Origin: Rhododendron vialii
Lineage: Eukaryota > Streptophyta > Magnoliopsida > Ericales > Ericaceae
Assembly: GCF_030253575.1 (NCBI RefSeq)
Contig: NC_080566.1
Span: 9,929,501-9,993,500, forward strand
DNA length: 64,000 bases
Direction: 5' to 3'
Positions 34,255 to 47,600 of this stretch are shown piece by piece. The translations under genes and the position numbers were made by a program. The notes below the pieces were generated by a model. It was not told the DNA's origin, ran no database searches, and saw only the letters and a program-made list of their open reading frames with translations. How positions within the stretch are numbered: position 1 is the stretch's first letter; each line of letters opens with the position of its first letter.

Positions 34255-35045
34255 CCTTAGGATATTACCGCGTTGTGATCCGTTATTTCTTTTGATAACT
34301 CAAGGTGCTTTTTTTTTTAATGCATGTACCAGCTTACATGAACTGCAACTAATTATGGTGCTTTGAAGGATAACTGAAGGTGTTCGGAATAATTTACACG
34401 CACCTTGATTGATATTTCGATGATCGATCCCGTCGTTGAGTAACGAGAAGTTCGATGAAATGGAAAGCTCTTTATAGATTGGCCTCACATGAGTTGAGAT
34501 TTTAAACCCAAGACTTAGAAATGAGTAAGCTCTTAAAGTCTCAAGTCAATCACTTGAGGCTTGAGGTTGTTATAGCGGAAAAAGTTTGTGCAGAGGAACA
34601 TCTTAAGACTACAATAACCTCTAAAGGAGAAAATCGATCAGATAAGTTAGGCCCGCAGAATTGGTTCGGTTTCTTAGGAATCCAAGGACTGAACCGGGAC
34701 TCAAGGTTCCAATAAATTGCAATCCATGTCCGGACTTCGCAAGTCACGATTCGGTCTCGGTTTTTATCCATTGTTTGCAACTCTCTGACAAACTAAATGC
34801 GAACAGTAAAATAGAAAAAGAAACTATATCAACCGGAGAGTGGTCCTCATCCATTTGCATTCCTTCTATACAAGTACGGTCCAACTCGGTTAATCCACGG
34901 TTCCTTACTAAGAATCTGGACCGAACCATATACTACGGTTATCAAACTTTGTAATTCGAGTCTGAAACCGTTAAATCCCGGATAGGAACCCAAAACATAC
35001 ATTTTGGTTTGATTTGCATCGGTTATCGGTTCTTTCTATTTTTGT
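34255..35045. other. intergenic, repeat-like, no gene seen
   Basis: It contains several CGGTT and GGTTC-rich phrases typical of degraded plant interspersed repeats (34650-35040). No boundaries were identified. Confidence 0.4.
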
Positions 35046-35051
35046 TGCGTC

Positions 35052-35362
35052 TAGGGCTGTAGCCTGTAAACAAGCCTAGCCGAGCCGAGCCGAGCCGAGC
35101 TTTGTCGAGCTCGAGCTCGGCTTGTTTATTAAACGAGCCCAACTTAGTCATTTAGTACTAAACGAGTCTCTTTAATTGAGCTGAGCCTTCCTTAACGAGT
35201 CAAGTTTTTGTCGAACGAGCCAAGCTCCACTCGTTAAGGACTTGTTTACTAAACGAGCTGAAAGCTCGAGCTTGAGCTCGGCTCACTTACTAAACGAGCC
35301 GAGCGTTAATGAGCCGAGCCTAGCCAAGCTCGCGAACTGCTCGGTTCATTTACGGCCCTAAT
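35052..35362. mobile_element. full-length-looking copy of the GCTCG-rich family
   Basis: It starts TAGGGCTGTA and ends TTTACGGCCCTA, inverted termini shared with the 54.88-kb copy. The interior is made of repeated TAAACGAGCC, GAGCCGAGC and CGAGCTCGAG words. It is likely a non-autonomous DNA element of an abundant family. Confidence 0.65.
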
Positions 35363-36635
35363 TGCGGAAATAAGATAAGGACAAAGACAGGTGACCAACT
35401 ATCAGTTGTATCCGTGGTTGTACTGTACCAATGCATACAATACGTACTACACACTCCAAAAAGAATTGGCCTTTGTACTACTAGTACTAAAGAACTACTA
35501 GGCCTTTTAAAAATCGGTTTCGTACAGCACACAAAAAGGCCGAAACAGTGATGTACTAATACCAGCAAAATCTGTTGTAGCCTTTGAGCAAAAACGGCAA
35601 AAAAGAAAAATCAGTTGTAACCACCACACCACTGCCCCAATCAATTCAGTTTCGCGTAGGGCACAGAAAGAATGAAGACAGCAGAGTGTGCGTGATGTTT
35701 ATCTCTTCTTCTGTTGTAACCACAGCTGGCTCCCTTCCCTCCCTGGATATGTATTCATTCAATTCAATGCTTTTGGAACAATGTTTCAGGATTCTACCAA
35801 CTACTAGTACAAATTTAATCTATCTTCTTGAGGAATCTTTTTACTAGTAATAGGTGGAACTCATTTCATAGAAAGCTCCTAATTTACAAATTAAGGCTTT
35901 GTTCCGCTAAGGGATGTATTTGTGAGAGAATGACCTGACTCGTAAAGTGGAAAAATAAGTACTTTAGCAGAATTGGACGTAAGAAGCCTGAACTGCATTT
36001 AAATTGACATTAGGCGTGTGGTGCAACGAGGGTCTCGAATATTAATGACGAAACAACTTTTAACGAGTTGATCACAAGGTGTAGTTATATAGTAACTTGA
36101 TTGGAACTCCCACAAATAGACGATGAAATTGATCCTAATCGAGTTACGCGTAAGCTGGCCCGAACAACTGACTTTTACATCTCTAAAAACAACTTATTGT
36201 GTGGTCAACAACTCAAAGTTTCTATCCAAGGACAGGCTTATGGATCCGGAGGGAGGTGAAGGCAGTGGGGATTTCGGCATTGTAGCATTTCTCAATAGTT
36301 TGTGACGCTGAGTTTTTTTTTAAAAAAAAAAAAAAATTCAATATCAATCCTTCAAAATAACAATTACATGTGAATTCACCCACGAAATTAAAATATTTTG
36401 TATAAAAGTTCATAGTCAATGTTTTCCTTGCAAATATTATGGCTGACTTTGACCTAAATTTTCATTAAAGACAACCCGTATAATTGATGTTTAGTAATTT
36501 TTTGTCAAAATTTTTAAAATTAATCATTGGTCTCCACAAAAAGAACTAAATAAGTATAAAAGTATAATCGAAGCTAAAAATTCAAGTATGACGAACCTAG
36601 CTAAAAATACTTAAGAAGGTAAAAATTTGTCTTTT
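35363..36635. other. intergenic, no gene seen
   Basis: Short frames only (the longest, 35584-35847, is 87 codons with no recognised motif). AT-rich towards the right. Confidence 0.45.
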
Positions 36636-37785
36636 CAAACATTTTTCATCTTTGGTGAGCTATTTGTGACTGTTGATCAGAAGATTTTATTTTCATAATG
36701 TCATGCGTTAGGAAAAATGAAGCAAATATATATGTTAAAAAGAAAATTTCAACCATCGACATATGACTTTACACCCCCAAATGCACACAGTCACATACAA
36801 TAAAACTCAAAAAATGACAACAAGACTAATGGGTGTTTTGACTTAATAATCTCTCGGGTTATTTTTTGGTTATTATTTACGTTCTTATTGTACTTTTTAG
36901 CTTTGCATTTTTTGTTGTTGTGAATTATTGAATTGATGAGAGGAATCTGCAAGTATAAATTTATAACCAAAACTTTAAAATTTTGGATAAAGATAAAAAT
37001 AATCCAAAAATTCTGTCTATTTTGGATTATTTTTTTATGTTTAGTGAACTTTTTTAAGATCTTGATTATATCTGTTTTACTTTTAAGATTCCTCTCATCG
37101 AGGCAAAATAGTTCATAAACAATTAACTTATAATTAACAAAGGCAGTTTTTTTTAAATCAATAAAAATATAAAACCATAACAACCTAAGACAACCAATTA
37201 AGTTCATCAAACACACCCAAGCTGGGTGAAACAGCCTTCTACTTTGTCCAAAGTCATTGTCGGACCCAAAAAACAATTGCCACGAAAGCACGAGAAATTT
37301 AATAGGTTCTTTACGTGTTCATCTCTCAAATAAAATTTTATGTTGTAGATTTAATCGAAGATTAAAAAATATATGACATTACCAACGATTTAATTTTTTT
37401 GAGCTATTTATTCCGTAACAAAATCTGTGTACCTTTTTTTTTTATATCTAAGAATATAATATAATATAATATATTTAAAATTATTGCAAAATAATTTAAA
37501 ATTCATTGGAAGAAAATATATCTTTAATACTCCCTCTGTCCCCTTTTTTAGAGTCCAGTATTTTATTTTGAAATGTCCCTAAATAAATGGTCATTTTGTA
37601 AAGTTAGTTGATAAAAATTAATACATATTTTATTTTGAAAAGTTAGTGAATAAAAATGTAATGATGATGTCTTTATAGAAAATACTACGTATGTAGGGAA
37701 ATTAGAGATAAAAATTGATACAAAAGGTATAATAATAACATTTGCTTAATAAATTGAATTACGAAGCTCGATACTTAAAAGATGG
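36636..37785 (+). repeat. 1.15-kb direct repeat, copy 1
   Basis: It begins CAAACATTTTTCATCTTT and ends ACTTAAAAGATGG. It matches 38978-40143 over its whole length with a few percent substitutions and small indels, for example CAACCATCGACATA(T/C)GACTTTACACC and GGAAGAAAATATATCTTTAATACT. An ACTCCCTCTGTCCCC phrase resembles a Stowaway-type MITE start. The longest frame (minus 36791-37291) is low-complexity and unconvincing. Confidence 0.85.
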
Positions 37786-38977
37786 GGAGTCTCTTTTCGC
37801 ACCCCCGTGACACACCCCTCCCCTCCGTACCCCACCACTTTCCCCCCCTTGCCCTTCCTCTTCCCTCCAGTTTTGTCTTTATTTTTTTTACTTATACTAG
37901 TTTTTTTTTTTACTTTTAAAAGACTTTAATTACTGTTCCCTTTTTTTTTATTTTACTTTTACTAGTTTTTTTTGTTTTACTTTTAAAAGACTTTAATTAT
38001 TGTTTTGTCTTTTTTTTTTACTTATGCTAGTTTTTTTTTTTACTTTTAAAAGACTTTAATTATTGTTCCTTTTTCTTTTTTCTTTTTTTACTTTTACTAG
38101 TTTTTTTGTTTTACTTTTAAAAGACTTTAATTATTGTTTTAGTTTTTTTTTAAACTTTTACTAGTTTTTTTTGTTTTACTTTTAAAAAACTTTAATTACT
38201 GTTTTAGTTTTTTTTTCTTACTTTTACTAGTTTTTTTTGTTTTACTTTTACTAGTTTCTTTTCTTTTACTTTTACAAGTTTTTTTTGTTTTACTTTTAAA
38301 AGACTTCTTACTATAATTTTAATTGATAAATGAATAATTAAAATATAACTTGTACTAATTTTAATTAATAAACGAATATTAAAATATAACTTGTACTAAT
38401 TTCGTCGAAGAGTGAAAATAAATGAGTGGTTATAGTTGAAGATAAAACGATAAAAGGAAATCTGAATAAGTGGTTAAAAATAAAATAGATAAAAGATATA
38501 AATAAATACAAAATTAATAAATTCAACAACATAAAAAATTATAAAATTAAAAAAAAAATTACTAACATATATAATACTAGTACTTGTCCATACCTACGGT
38601 ACTACGTACGAGCATTTTTGTAATACATTTTTATTTTTTTATGCCAATACCAGAAGCCAAGCAGTGGGTAAAAAAAATCGATGGCATTTTGTAATATATT
38701 TGTAAGAGTGTGGGTGTTTTCTTAAGAGAGTTGGAGAGCACACATCAGTCATTGGATCAAATGAATCTCAGCATTCTTTCAACTTATGTTTGTGTGGTCC
38801 TCACACCCTTGTGTTTTATTAGGTAGATTAAATAATTAAAAAAACATATAAAGAGTAAAATATATAAATAAAAAGACCTAAATAAATAGATAAATGAATA
38901 ATTAAATAAATAACGTAAATGGATTAATAAATTAAATAAAAAAGAAAATTATGTATAAAAAAAAAAGTGTTATTGTA
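37786..38977. repeat. AT-rich spacer with T-rich minisatellite between the direct repeats
   Basis: From about 37870 to 38300 a unit of roughly 60-70 bp built on TTTTACTTTTAAAAGACTTT and TACTAGTTTTTTT recurs seven or more times with variation. The rest is AT-rich without coding content. Confidence 0.7.
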
Positions 38978-40143
38978 CAAACATTTTTCATCTTTAGTGA
39001 GCTATTTGTGACTTTGGATCATAAGATTTATTTTCATAATGTCATGCGTTAGGAAAAAATGAAGCAAATATATATGTTAAAAAGAAAATTTCAACCATCG
39101 ACATACGACTTTACACCTCCAAATGCACACAGTCACATACAATAAAACTCAGAAAATGACAAACAAGACTAATGGGTGTTTTGACTTAATAATCTTTGGG
39201 TTTATTTTTTGGTTATTATTTAAGATCTTATTGTACTTTTTAGCTTTGCATTTTTTTTTTTTTTTGAATTATTGAATTGATGAGAGGAATCTGCAAGTAT
39301 AAATTTATAACCAAAACTTTAAAATTTTGGATAAAGATAAAAATAATCCAAAAATTCTGTCTATTTTGGATTATTTTTTATGTTCAGTGAACTTTTTAAG
39401 ATCTTGATTCTATCTTCTTCTTCTTCTTTTTTTAAGATTTCTCTCATCGAGACAGAATAGTTATAAAAAATTAACTTATAATTAATTAAGGCAATTTTTT
39501 AAATTAATAAAAATATTAAACCATAACACCGTAAGACAACCAATTAAGTTCATCAAACACACCCTAGATGGGCAAAACAGCCTTCTACTTTGTCCAAAGT
39601 CATTGTTGGACCCAAAAAACAATTGCTACGAAAGCACGAGAAATTTAATAGGTTCTTTACGTGGTTATCTCTCCAAAAAATTTTATGTTGTAGATTTAAT
39701 CGAAGTATTAAAAAAATATATGAAGATTACCAACGATTTAATTTTTTTGAGCTATTTATTCCGTAACAAAATCTGTGTAAATTTTTTTTTAATATCTAAG
39801 AATATATTATAATATAATATATTTTAAATTATTGCAAAATAATTTAAAATTCATTGGAAGAAAATATATCTTTAATACTTTATCTGTCCCCTTTTTAGAG
39901 TCCAATACTTTGTTTTGGGATGTCCTTAAGTGTCCATTTTTTTAAAAGTTAGTAGGTAAAAGTTAGTACATTTTTTATTTTGCTCTTAAAAGTAGATTTT
40001 ATTTTATAAAGTTAATAAGTAAAAGTGAATAATGATGTCTTCATAGAGAGTATATAGGGAAATTAGAAGTAAAAATTGATGCAAAAGGCATAATGATATC
40101 TGCTTAATAAATTGAATTACGAAGCTCAATACTTAAAAGATGG
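38978..40143 (+). repeat. 1.15-kb direct repeat, copy 2
   Basis: Second copy of 36636-37785. Its flanks differ from those of copy 1 on both sides, and it does not begin TG or end CA, so an LTR pair is not supported. It is more likely a segmental duplication of a non-coding block. Confidence 0.82.
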
Positions 40144-40278
40144 AGGAAAAGTTTGATTTTTCATAAGGTTGCTGATTTTGCCACTTTCTTTTTTGTTAAC
40201 ACTACTCCCTTGCAAAAATACACTTGCAGGAGAGTGGCGTTAATAAAAAGGGAGTAGCAAAATCATTTCCCTTTCGGT

Positions 40279-40490
40279 TGTGTTTGGTTGGGAGTTTAGT
40301 TTAGTTTAGATGGGTGAAGAGAGAAATAGAGTAATGATTAAAGATATAGGTAATGATTGGAGAGATATAGAGAGAGATAAGAAAGTAATAATTGAAAAAA
40401 TAGAATAATAATTGGAGAAAGAAATAAAATAATGATTGAAAATAAAACTAAAACTAAAACTAAAACTAAACGGTTAACCGAACAAAGATA
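40279..40490. mobile_element. MITE-like element with TTTGGTT-type ends
   Basis: TTGTGTTTGGTTGGGAGTTTAG at the left pairs imperfectly with CTAAACGGTTAACCGAACAAA at the right. The core is purine-rich (AATAATGATTGGAGA repeats). It sits just upstream of the GRDP promoter. Confidence 0.5.
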
Positions 40491-40682
40491 TATCGTAGTA
40501 AGTATTTAGAAGGAGGAAGTACACGCGCCTCAGCTTTTTGTTGCGCGCGTGCTACAGATCACAAAATATCGCGCGTCACGCTCTGGTATTTAAACGGATA
40601 AGGGCATTCTCGTCCCACCAAAAAGTTGGTACTTTTGACATCGGAGACGTGTATCGTACTCGTGTTTTGCTCCCAGGGATAG

Positions 40683-40720
40683 TATAAATTGAGGGAGGGA
40701 CGACCATATCCGAGCCCAGA

Positions 40721-40760
<40 letters not shown>
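40683..40760 (+). promoter_or_regulatory. probable GRDP core promoter and GA-rich leader
   Basis: A TATAAAT box at 40683-40689 is followed about 45 bases later by a (GA)n tract (40729-40758) that would lie in the leader. A donor CTTCTG|GTAATG at 40855 and an acceptor TTGTAG at 41664 suggest a leader intron of about 810 bp ahead of the ATG at 41678. Position relative to a confirmed gene supports this; the transcription start is not proven. Confidence 0.5.
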
Positions 40761-40762
<2 letters not shown>

Positions 40763-41677
40763 TTGGAATTGAAGTTGAAGTGTCAACAACTCGCCGTTGA
40801 TCAATCCACTACGCGTAGCCGTCGCCGGAAAACTTTCGCCGCTCATCTCTTCTGGTAATGGCAGACAGAAACCTTTGTCTCGACCTCTCAATAACTGCGT
40901 TATTCTTCACCTCTTAAACTTTGACCGAACTAGATTTCCTTGCTAATTAACCTCAACAGCACTCAATACTTAGCTCGAATTGGAGAATTCGCTTCTGAAT
41001 TTTAATGCCATGAGATTTCGAGAAGCAGTGGTGTGATCTGAAGTTTGAATTGGAGTCTTATTTGGGATCATTTTATGTTTACAACTGCGTTATTGAAATT
41101 TTTTCATTATATATCTTGATCAATTGTCGAAACTGTTTCTTTTTTGCTTTTTCATTTTGTCTGATTATTTTGTTTGTTTTCTTTTGACGTTGTTGATTGG
41201 AAGTTGGATACAGATGTTCCAAAGGAATGGTTGCTTAGTTACAGTAACGAGTTTTGAATCTCTATATTTCGCGTCAATTGCTTTGATTATTGTTTAACAA
41301 ATGTTTTTCAATGGCTGGAGAACATGATTTTTCTACTTATTTTTAGCGTCTTAAATCGTGAACAAATTAGCTGCTGAAATTAGATTAATTTGCAAAACTA
41401 TTGGCAAAAAATTTGGTGCACTTATTTTTGCGTGTTATATTGTGAACAAATTAGCTGCTGAAATTAGGTTAATTTGAAAAACTATTGGCAAAATTTGGTG
41501 CTGTTTGTTTGTATATCTGAGCACAACCTTTTTATTTTATTTTATTTCTTTCCTTGTTTGAAGTTGCAGACCCCAATTGATTGGGACACAATGATCGGTT
41601 TGGTTTGGTTTCCTTGTTTGAAGTTATTGCGTAAACAAGTTTGATGTGAGGAGGTGTGTTGTAGGTGAGAATAGCGT

Positions 41678-44600
41678 ATGGAGAAGGAACAAGAATTAGA
41701 GTGGGCAGAGGCCCAGAAGATTGGGATTACTGTAGACCTAGTTGCTGCAGCCAAACGGCAACTGAAATTTCTTGCAGCTGTTGATAGGAACCGCTGGCTC
41801 TATGAAGGCCCTGCTCTCGAAAGAGCCATCTACAGGTAATTTGATTTAGTTACTTTGTTGATCTTTTGGAGTTGCTTATAGGACATTTCGGATGTTGTGA
41901 AATTTAGTTTGTGGCTTTTGCTTTTCTATAAGATTCAAGGTTTTAAATCGCGGTATCGGGAAACGTAATGATATCGTGATATGGCCGTACATCAGACCAT
42001 ATTGGTCCGTATGTGTGACTCAGGGTTTTAAATCGTGGTATCGGGAAACGTAACGGTATCGGTAATATGGCCCTCTATCAGACCATATCGGTTCGAATCG
42101 GCTGATACTTAAGTAATGATATCGAAGGTCAAAAATTCCGTTACGTAACGGCCGATATGATACGTGATGGCCTTATTTAAAACCCTACGTTTGGTAATAA
42201 CTAACAAAGGATTACAAAGGTCAGATTTCTAACACAGCCTCTCGTCTACTACTGTTTTTGTTAAAGAACCCTTCTGTACAAATTGCAATAAATACCTTGC
42301 TCACCAATCCGTAAAAGGCCCTATCCAATGACTCTGTTCAAGAAGTCTCAGAAAAATCAATGAGAATCTTCTAGTTATATTCATACTCTATTCTTCTGTT
42401 AAATTTACTCCATATATACCCTTCTAACCATTGTTGGAATAGTTTCCAACTTCATTTTGGTGCTAATTCATAGAATGACATTATCCCTAGTTTCTGCTTG
42501 ATGAAATGAAATGCAACTGTTCTGGTTTCGGCACTGTGGTTGGTCTTTTCAAGTATTTAATAGATACCATGGATGATGCATAGTGTTTATATTAGGTTGG
42601 TAGTGATGTGGTTTTCCCAATGAATTGTATTCTTTTCAGATTTTGTGAAGCTATTGCATTCTTTTATGTGAGTTTGATATGTCATCTGATTCATCTGAAA
42701 TCTTTCTTCATGTGCCTTGCAATAGAAGGTTTTTTTTAGTATCATGAGTAGAACTTTAAACAACCCTGATTTCAGGTACAATGCTTGTTGGCTGCCATTG
42801 CTTGCAAAATATTCTGAGGGCCAGATCATCGAAGGACCTTTGGTTGTTCCTCTTGATTGTGAATGGGTTTGGCATTGCCACAGGCTAAATCCAGTAAGTT
42901 TTTGAGGTGGAATTTAGATACTACCAACCATCTTTATGTTTGTGTGTTTATTTGTATACCCACATGTTGGCGTGGAGATTGATAAGATGTGTTTCTGAGT
43001 TTAATTTTCAGGTTAGGTACAAGTCCGACTGTGTGGAATTATATGGAAGGATTCTTGACAACCACAATGTTGTTTCTTCTATTCAAGGGTCTTCAAAAAG
43101 GGAAACTGAACAGACTTGGAACGAACTATATCCCAATGAACCCTATGATTTTCCTAAGAAGAAACAAAGGTCTTGCAAAATTGAAAGTGAACAAACTTGG
43201 AACAAATTGTACCCCAACGAACCCTATGATTTTGATTTGCCCAGTGGTTTCTTTGAAAAAGTATCTGGAGATGGAAAATACACACAATATGATTTGCTTT
43301 CAGCTGTTCAAAGGCAGGTTCCATTTTTTTACCAGGTAAGTGACAAAGCGGTCATGCTTAATTTCCTTTATACTACAACGCAGGAGATTTGAAACTAGTC
43401 ATGGAATCATATAAGTCCAGTTATGTTGTGTTCTTTTATGGTATCATACTCGTATTTTGTGTAGATGACAGGGATGAATGATAACCTACACACATACTTG
43501 GTCTTACTTAAGTACAATTCCATCACTCTGGTGTTGCTCTAATCCAAAATTTATATGTCTAGATATAATTCTGTGGTTATTCTCCGTTGAACATTGGAGT
43601 GAAGAGAAAGCAATGAAAGGATTTTACTGCTGGAAACTCCTAGATCAAATCTTGTTTCTTTGTGCTGAGTGTAGCTCCTACCTGCTGTTCATCTGGCTCC
43701 ATGTGATGTAAAAGTTTGGATATAGAATTCTCAAGATAAATCACCGTACTGGACATAAGCTTAGTCACTGGAGTACATTTTTTCCCCTGGGTGATCAACT
43801 TAACCAGTATCCACCACCCTTAACTTAATTGAACTTGTGTGTTTTCTTGCTAATCAACTTAACCAGTTTCCATACATACAATCATTTTGGACATAGAGCA
43901 TTGGAATTTGAAAGTATGCGCTCCATGAAATATCTTGATCTTTTTTTCTTTTCTTATTTTTTTAATTTTCTATCTTCTTATTCCTATTTGGAACAGGTTT
44001 CCAGACCCCATATGGACAATGATCTCTTTCTTGAAGCAGCTGTAGCTAGATACAAAGGGTTTCTGCATCTAATCAAGAAGAACATGGAGAGATCTTTAAA
44101 TCGCTTTTGTGTTCCAACATACGACGTTGACCTTATCTGGCACTCTCATCAGTTACAACCTGCTTGTTACTGCAAAGACCTCAAAGGAATACTTGGGAAG
44201 GTTTTAGAACATGATGACACAGATTCAGACAGATCAAAAGGGAAGAAGTTGGATTCTGGATTTTCTGATACTACCAAGCAGTGGGAGGATACATTTGGCA
44301 CGAGGTATTGGAGAGCAGGGGCAATGTATAGAGGTTCTGCCCCATCTCCTATCATGGCGCCTCCTTGTTCTTCATATATTGTGGCCGAGAAGGTTGTTGC
44401 GTCCAATGAGCATAAGGAAACTGTACGTCTTCCTCGTGTGAAGGCTGTGGAGGTAATTTCAAAATCTTTGTACTCAATATTCTTTATTTTCTGTTGTATC
44501 ATGGGTCCACATTCTACATAATTAAATTACTCCACATTTTGTACACCAATAGCTTTTTCTTGCACTGTTCATTGCACAACAATGATTACCAATATCATAT

Positions 44601-47600
44601 ATTTATGGTCGCACTCGATAACTTCTAAACATCTGCCTTATATTTAAGCTCAGTAGTTCTTCAATGAACATTAGTCAAGTATCAACAATTAACCTATAAA
44701 CCCCTGGACGGCTGGACCCAGCATATTTGTTCCTGTGAAATATTGTAGCGTCCTGTGTCCCCCACTGATTTAGGGGAAGAGTGTGTGAGTTTTTCAGAAT
44801 TCAGCTTTAGATCCAAACTTCACCATTAACTTCCTTCTTTTTCGTCAGTGTTGAATTTTTACCAGATTTACTTACACCCAGGTATGTTTATAGTTGTGCT
44901 GTCAGTTGAGTCTTGACTGAAGTGAAGGAAGTTGTCAGAGCTTGTCCCACATTGGGTAATTATAACCTCCAAAACTAGTATATGAGCCTAGGCATCCTCT
45001 TCACTCATTGTCAATTGGTTTTGAGTTGATGCTTTAAGATGGTATTATAGCTCGACTTTCGGAGGCTTTTGGACAAGACTTTCTTGATTGATTGCCCCAT
45101 TATTTGTGCCATAAGTGCAGACAAGACTTTCTTGATTGATTGCCCCGTTATTTGTGCCATAAGTGCACCTTGTTTCGTTATGATTCCATTATTGTGGATC
45201 CTTTGCTTACCTCTCCATGTGCAGGTTAGGTCATGCGTGCAAGGGAGTGTTAGAGCTGTCCCGAATTGGTTAATTATAACCTCCAAAACTATTATCCCTC
45301 TCCATTCCTTAGCAATTGGTTTTGAGTTGGATGCTTGAATAGAAGTTATAGTGCTTCTTGCTTGAGTTCAATAGTGTGCTTTGTTGAATGGTGAATGGGG
45401 TTCTTGTAGCCTTTTTTTTTTTTTTTTTTTATCATCGGGTTCTTGTAGCCTGACTCATTGTTTCTTCTCACGTTATTTTTTGCAGGTCATGGTGGAATTT
45501 GTTGGTGTCAGAAACTTACCAGAAGACCACAAGGGAACTCTGTCTGTCATATTTGCTAAATCACAGCCTGATACAATCTTCAATGCCAAGAGGAGACTCA
45601 GTATTTTATCAGAGTCTGGGGAGAAACAGGTTGCTTCTTTCAATTGTCAATCTAATGGATATCTGCTATTTGAACTGGTCTCCCGCTCTCCTTCCAACTT
45701 AAAACTATCAAGGCCATATAAAACTTTGGGTTCCACTTCTTTCTCTCTGGAGCATTTCCTGAACCCCGTTTCCACCCTCTCCGTTGAGAAGTGGTTGGAG
45801 TTGACGCCAAGTTGCCGAGTGGACTCAAAGCCAATAGGTCTAAGGGTTGCCCTCTCATTTTCCATTCCCACCCCAGCACCACATGTGCTTCACATGGTTC
45901 ATTCCTACCCGTTCTGGAAGAGGTCTTGTTTTTTTCCATTTCCTGGAATGTTGCAATTCACTCAAAGTGGGACTCGTGTCATTGATGAAGGTTGCAATGA
46001 GGTCATCAGCCTCCAGATGAGGTATGTGACATGCCCCCACCCCCCCTCCCCGGCCCTTTTCTTTCTTTTTTTGTCACTTTAGCTTGCAAATGAGTTAGGT
46101 TGCATTTTGGTTTGGATGGTTTAAACTGTTTTGTTAGTTAGGTCAATGTTTGCATAGAATATTACGTATATCTTCATGAGAATGTGTCTCGGTAATAACA
46201 CAGAAAAATTGTTCATTGTAAGTTTGAAATGTTTTCTCCTGTAGTGATCTGCTTAAAATTTATCTTAACCCTCACACCTCTTTAACAATATAAGATTTGG
46301 AATGTTTTGACCATGGTATACAGTGGTATTAGAATAAACAAAGGTTTCTTTTAGCTGTAGAAACCTGCTGTCAATGACAATATACTCGCAGGTTTTTGTT
46401 ATGGCAGCGATGCTGGCAACAATTAAGGGTGTCTCAGAATCCGTCTCTCTCGTAGGAGTTAATCTTTAGTAACAAGATATTACAAGGTTCCATTGGCTTC
46501 ATCTTTTAGACGAGTTTGCTCCTAGACCATAGCTGTATTGAGATGAATATAAATACACAACTTATTTTTGTGTAATTACTATTTTAGAGGGTGGCTGTCC
46601 CCAATTGATTTGGACTTGATTAATTTGGTTTACTATTTTAGAGCATAAAATTCTCACTGTAGTCATTAATCCAATAAAATGATCCATTAATCACTTCAAT
46701 GATCTAATTAGTCTGTAGAAACATTGGATCAATCCAAACTTTGGTGAGTTCGCTCGAAATAATCATTCATTTGGGCAGCAGTTAGCTGCTCATTGTTGTG
46801 GCGTATACCTTCCATTGCTTCATTCATTCTCTAATCCTGTGAAATGATGAGCATTACCATGAGATTTACATGGATGAACTTGTCAATGATGGAATTTAGT
46901 AATTTACCAAGTATCTTGTCCCTTTCCTTGGTACAATTATCCAGTATCTTGTGCGTTGTATGATACCTATATACTTACAAAACTTGCTCTGAATATAACA
47001 CTACTATATATAGGTTATGGTAAGGTACCATGATTTGCACTTCACCGTAAGAACATAAAAAAGTTGATCTTGAAGTTAGGCTATGTTTGGTTTGATGGAA
47101 TGGGATCCTATGGAATGTCTACTCTGTTGTTTGGTTCACTAAAAATTGAAGGAATAGCCATTCCTCTTGGAATTATTATTCATTCAAATAAAGGAATAGC
47201 TATTCTATTTGAAAAGTAAAGAATTACAATTCCATTCCACCATCCCTATTTGGATTGTTAATGTCACTCACATAATTGCTATTGCCACTCCAAATGATAC
47301 TAATGCCACTCCCAAAACTACTACTGCCACTCAAAATTCCATTCCATTTAGATGTGATTCTAGCATACCAAACGCTGGAATTGGAATGCAAATTCTATTC
47401 TTGCTATTGATTCCTAGCCACAACCAAACATGGGAATGTGAATGATTATTCCATTCTCAATTCCTCCAATTCCTTTCCTTTCTTAATAACTCCATTCCAT
47501 CCAACCAAACACACCCTTGTATCTTCCCTGCAGTGAAGAAGTTAGTCATCATCTCTTGCTATTTTTGTTGTTACGTAGTATAAAGTATTCATTGTTAGAA

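Noticed and set aside
34194-34260. A functional 5S rRNA gene
   Set aside because: Only the 3' half remains and no 5S tandem unit is present.
36791-37291. A 166-codon minus-strand frame
   Set aside because: It is low-complexity, Lys/Ile/Asn-rich, arises from AT-rich DNA, and is not kept open in the second copy of the direct repeat.
36636-40143. The direct repeats as LTRs of a retrotransposon
   Set aside because: They lack TG...CA ends, a primer-binding site, a polypurine tract and target duplications, and the spacer is minisatellite-like.
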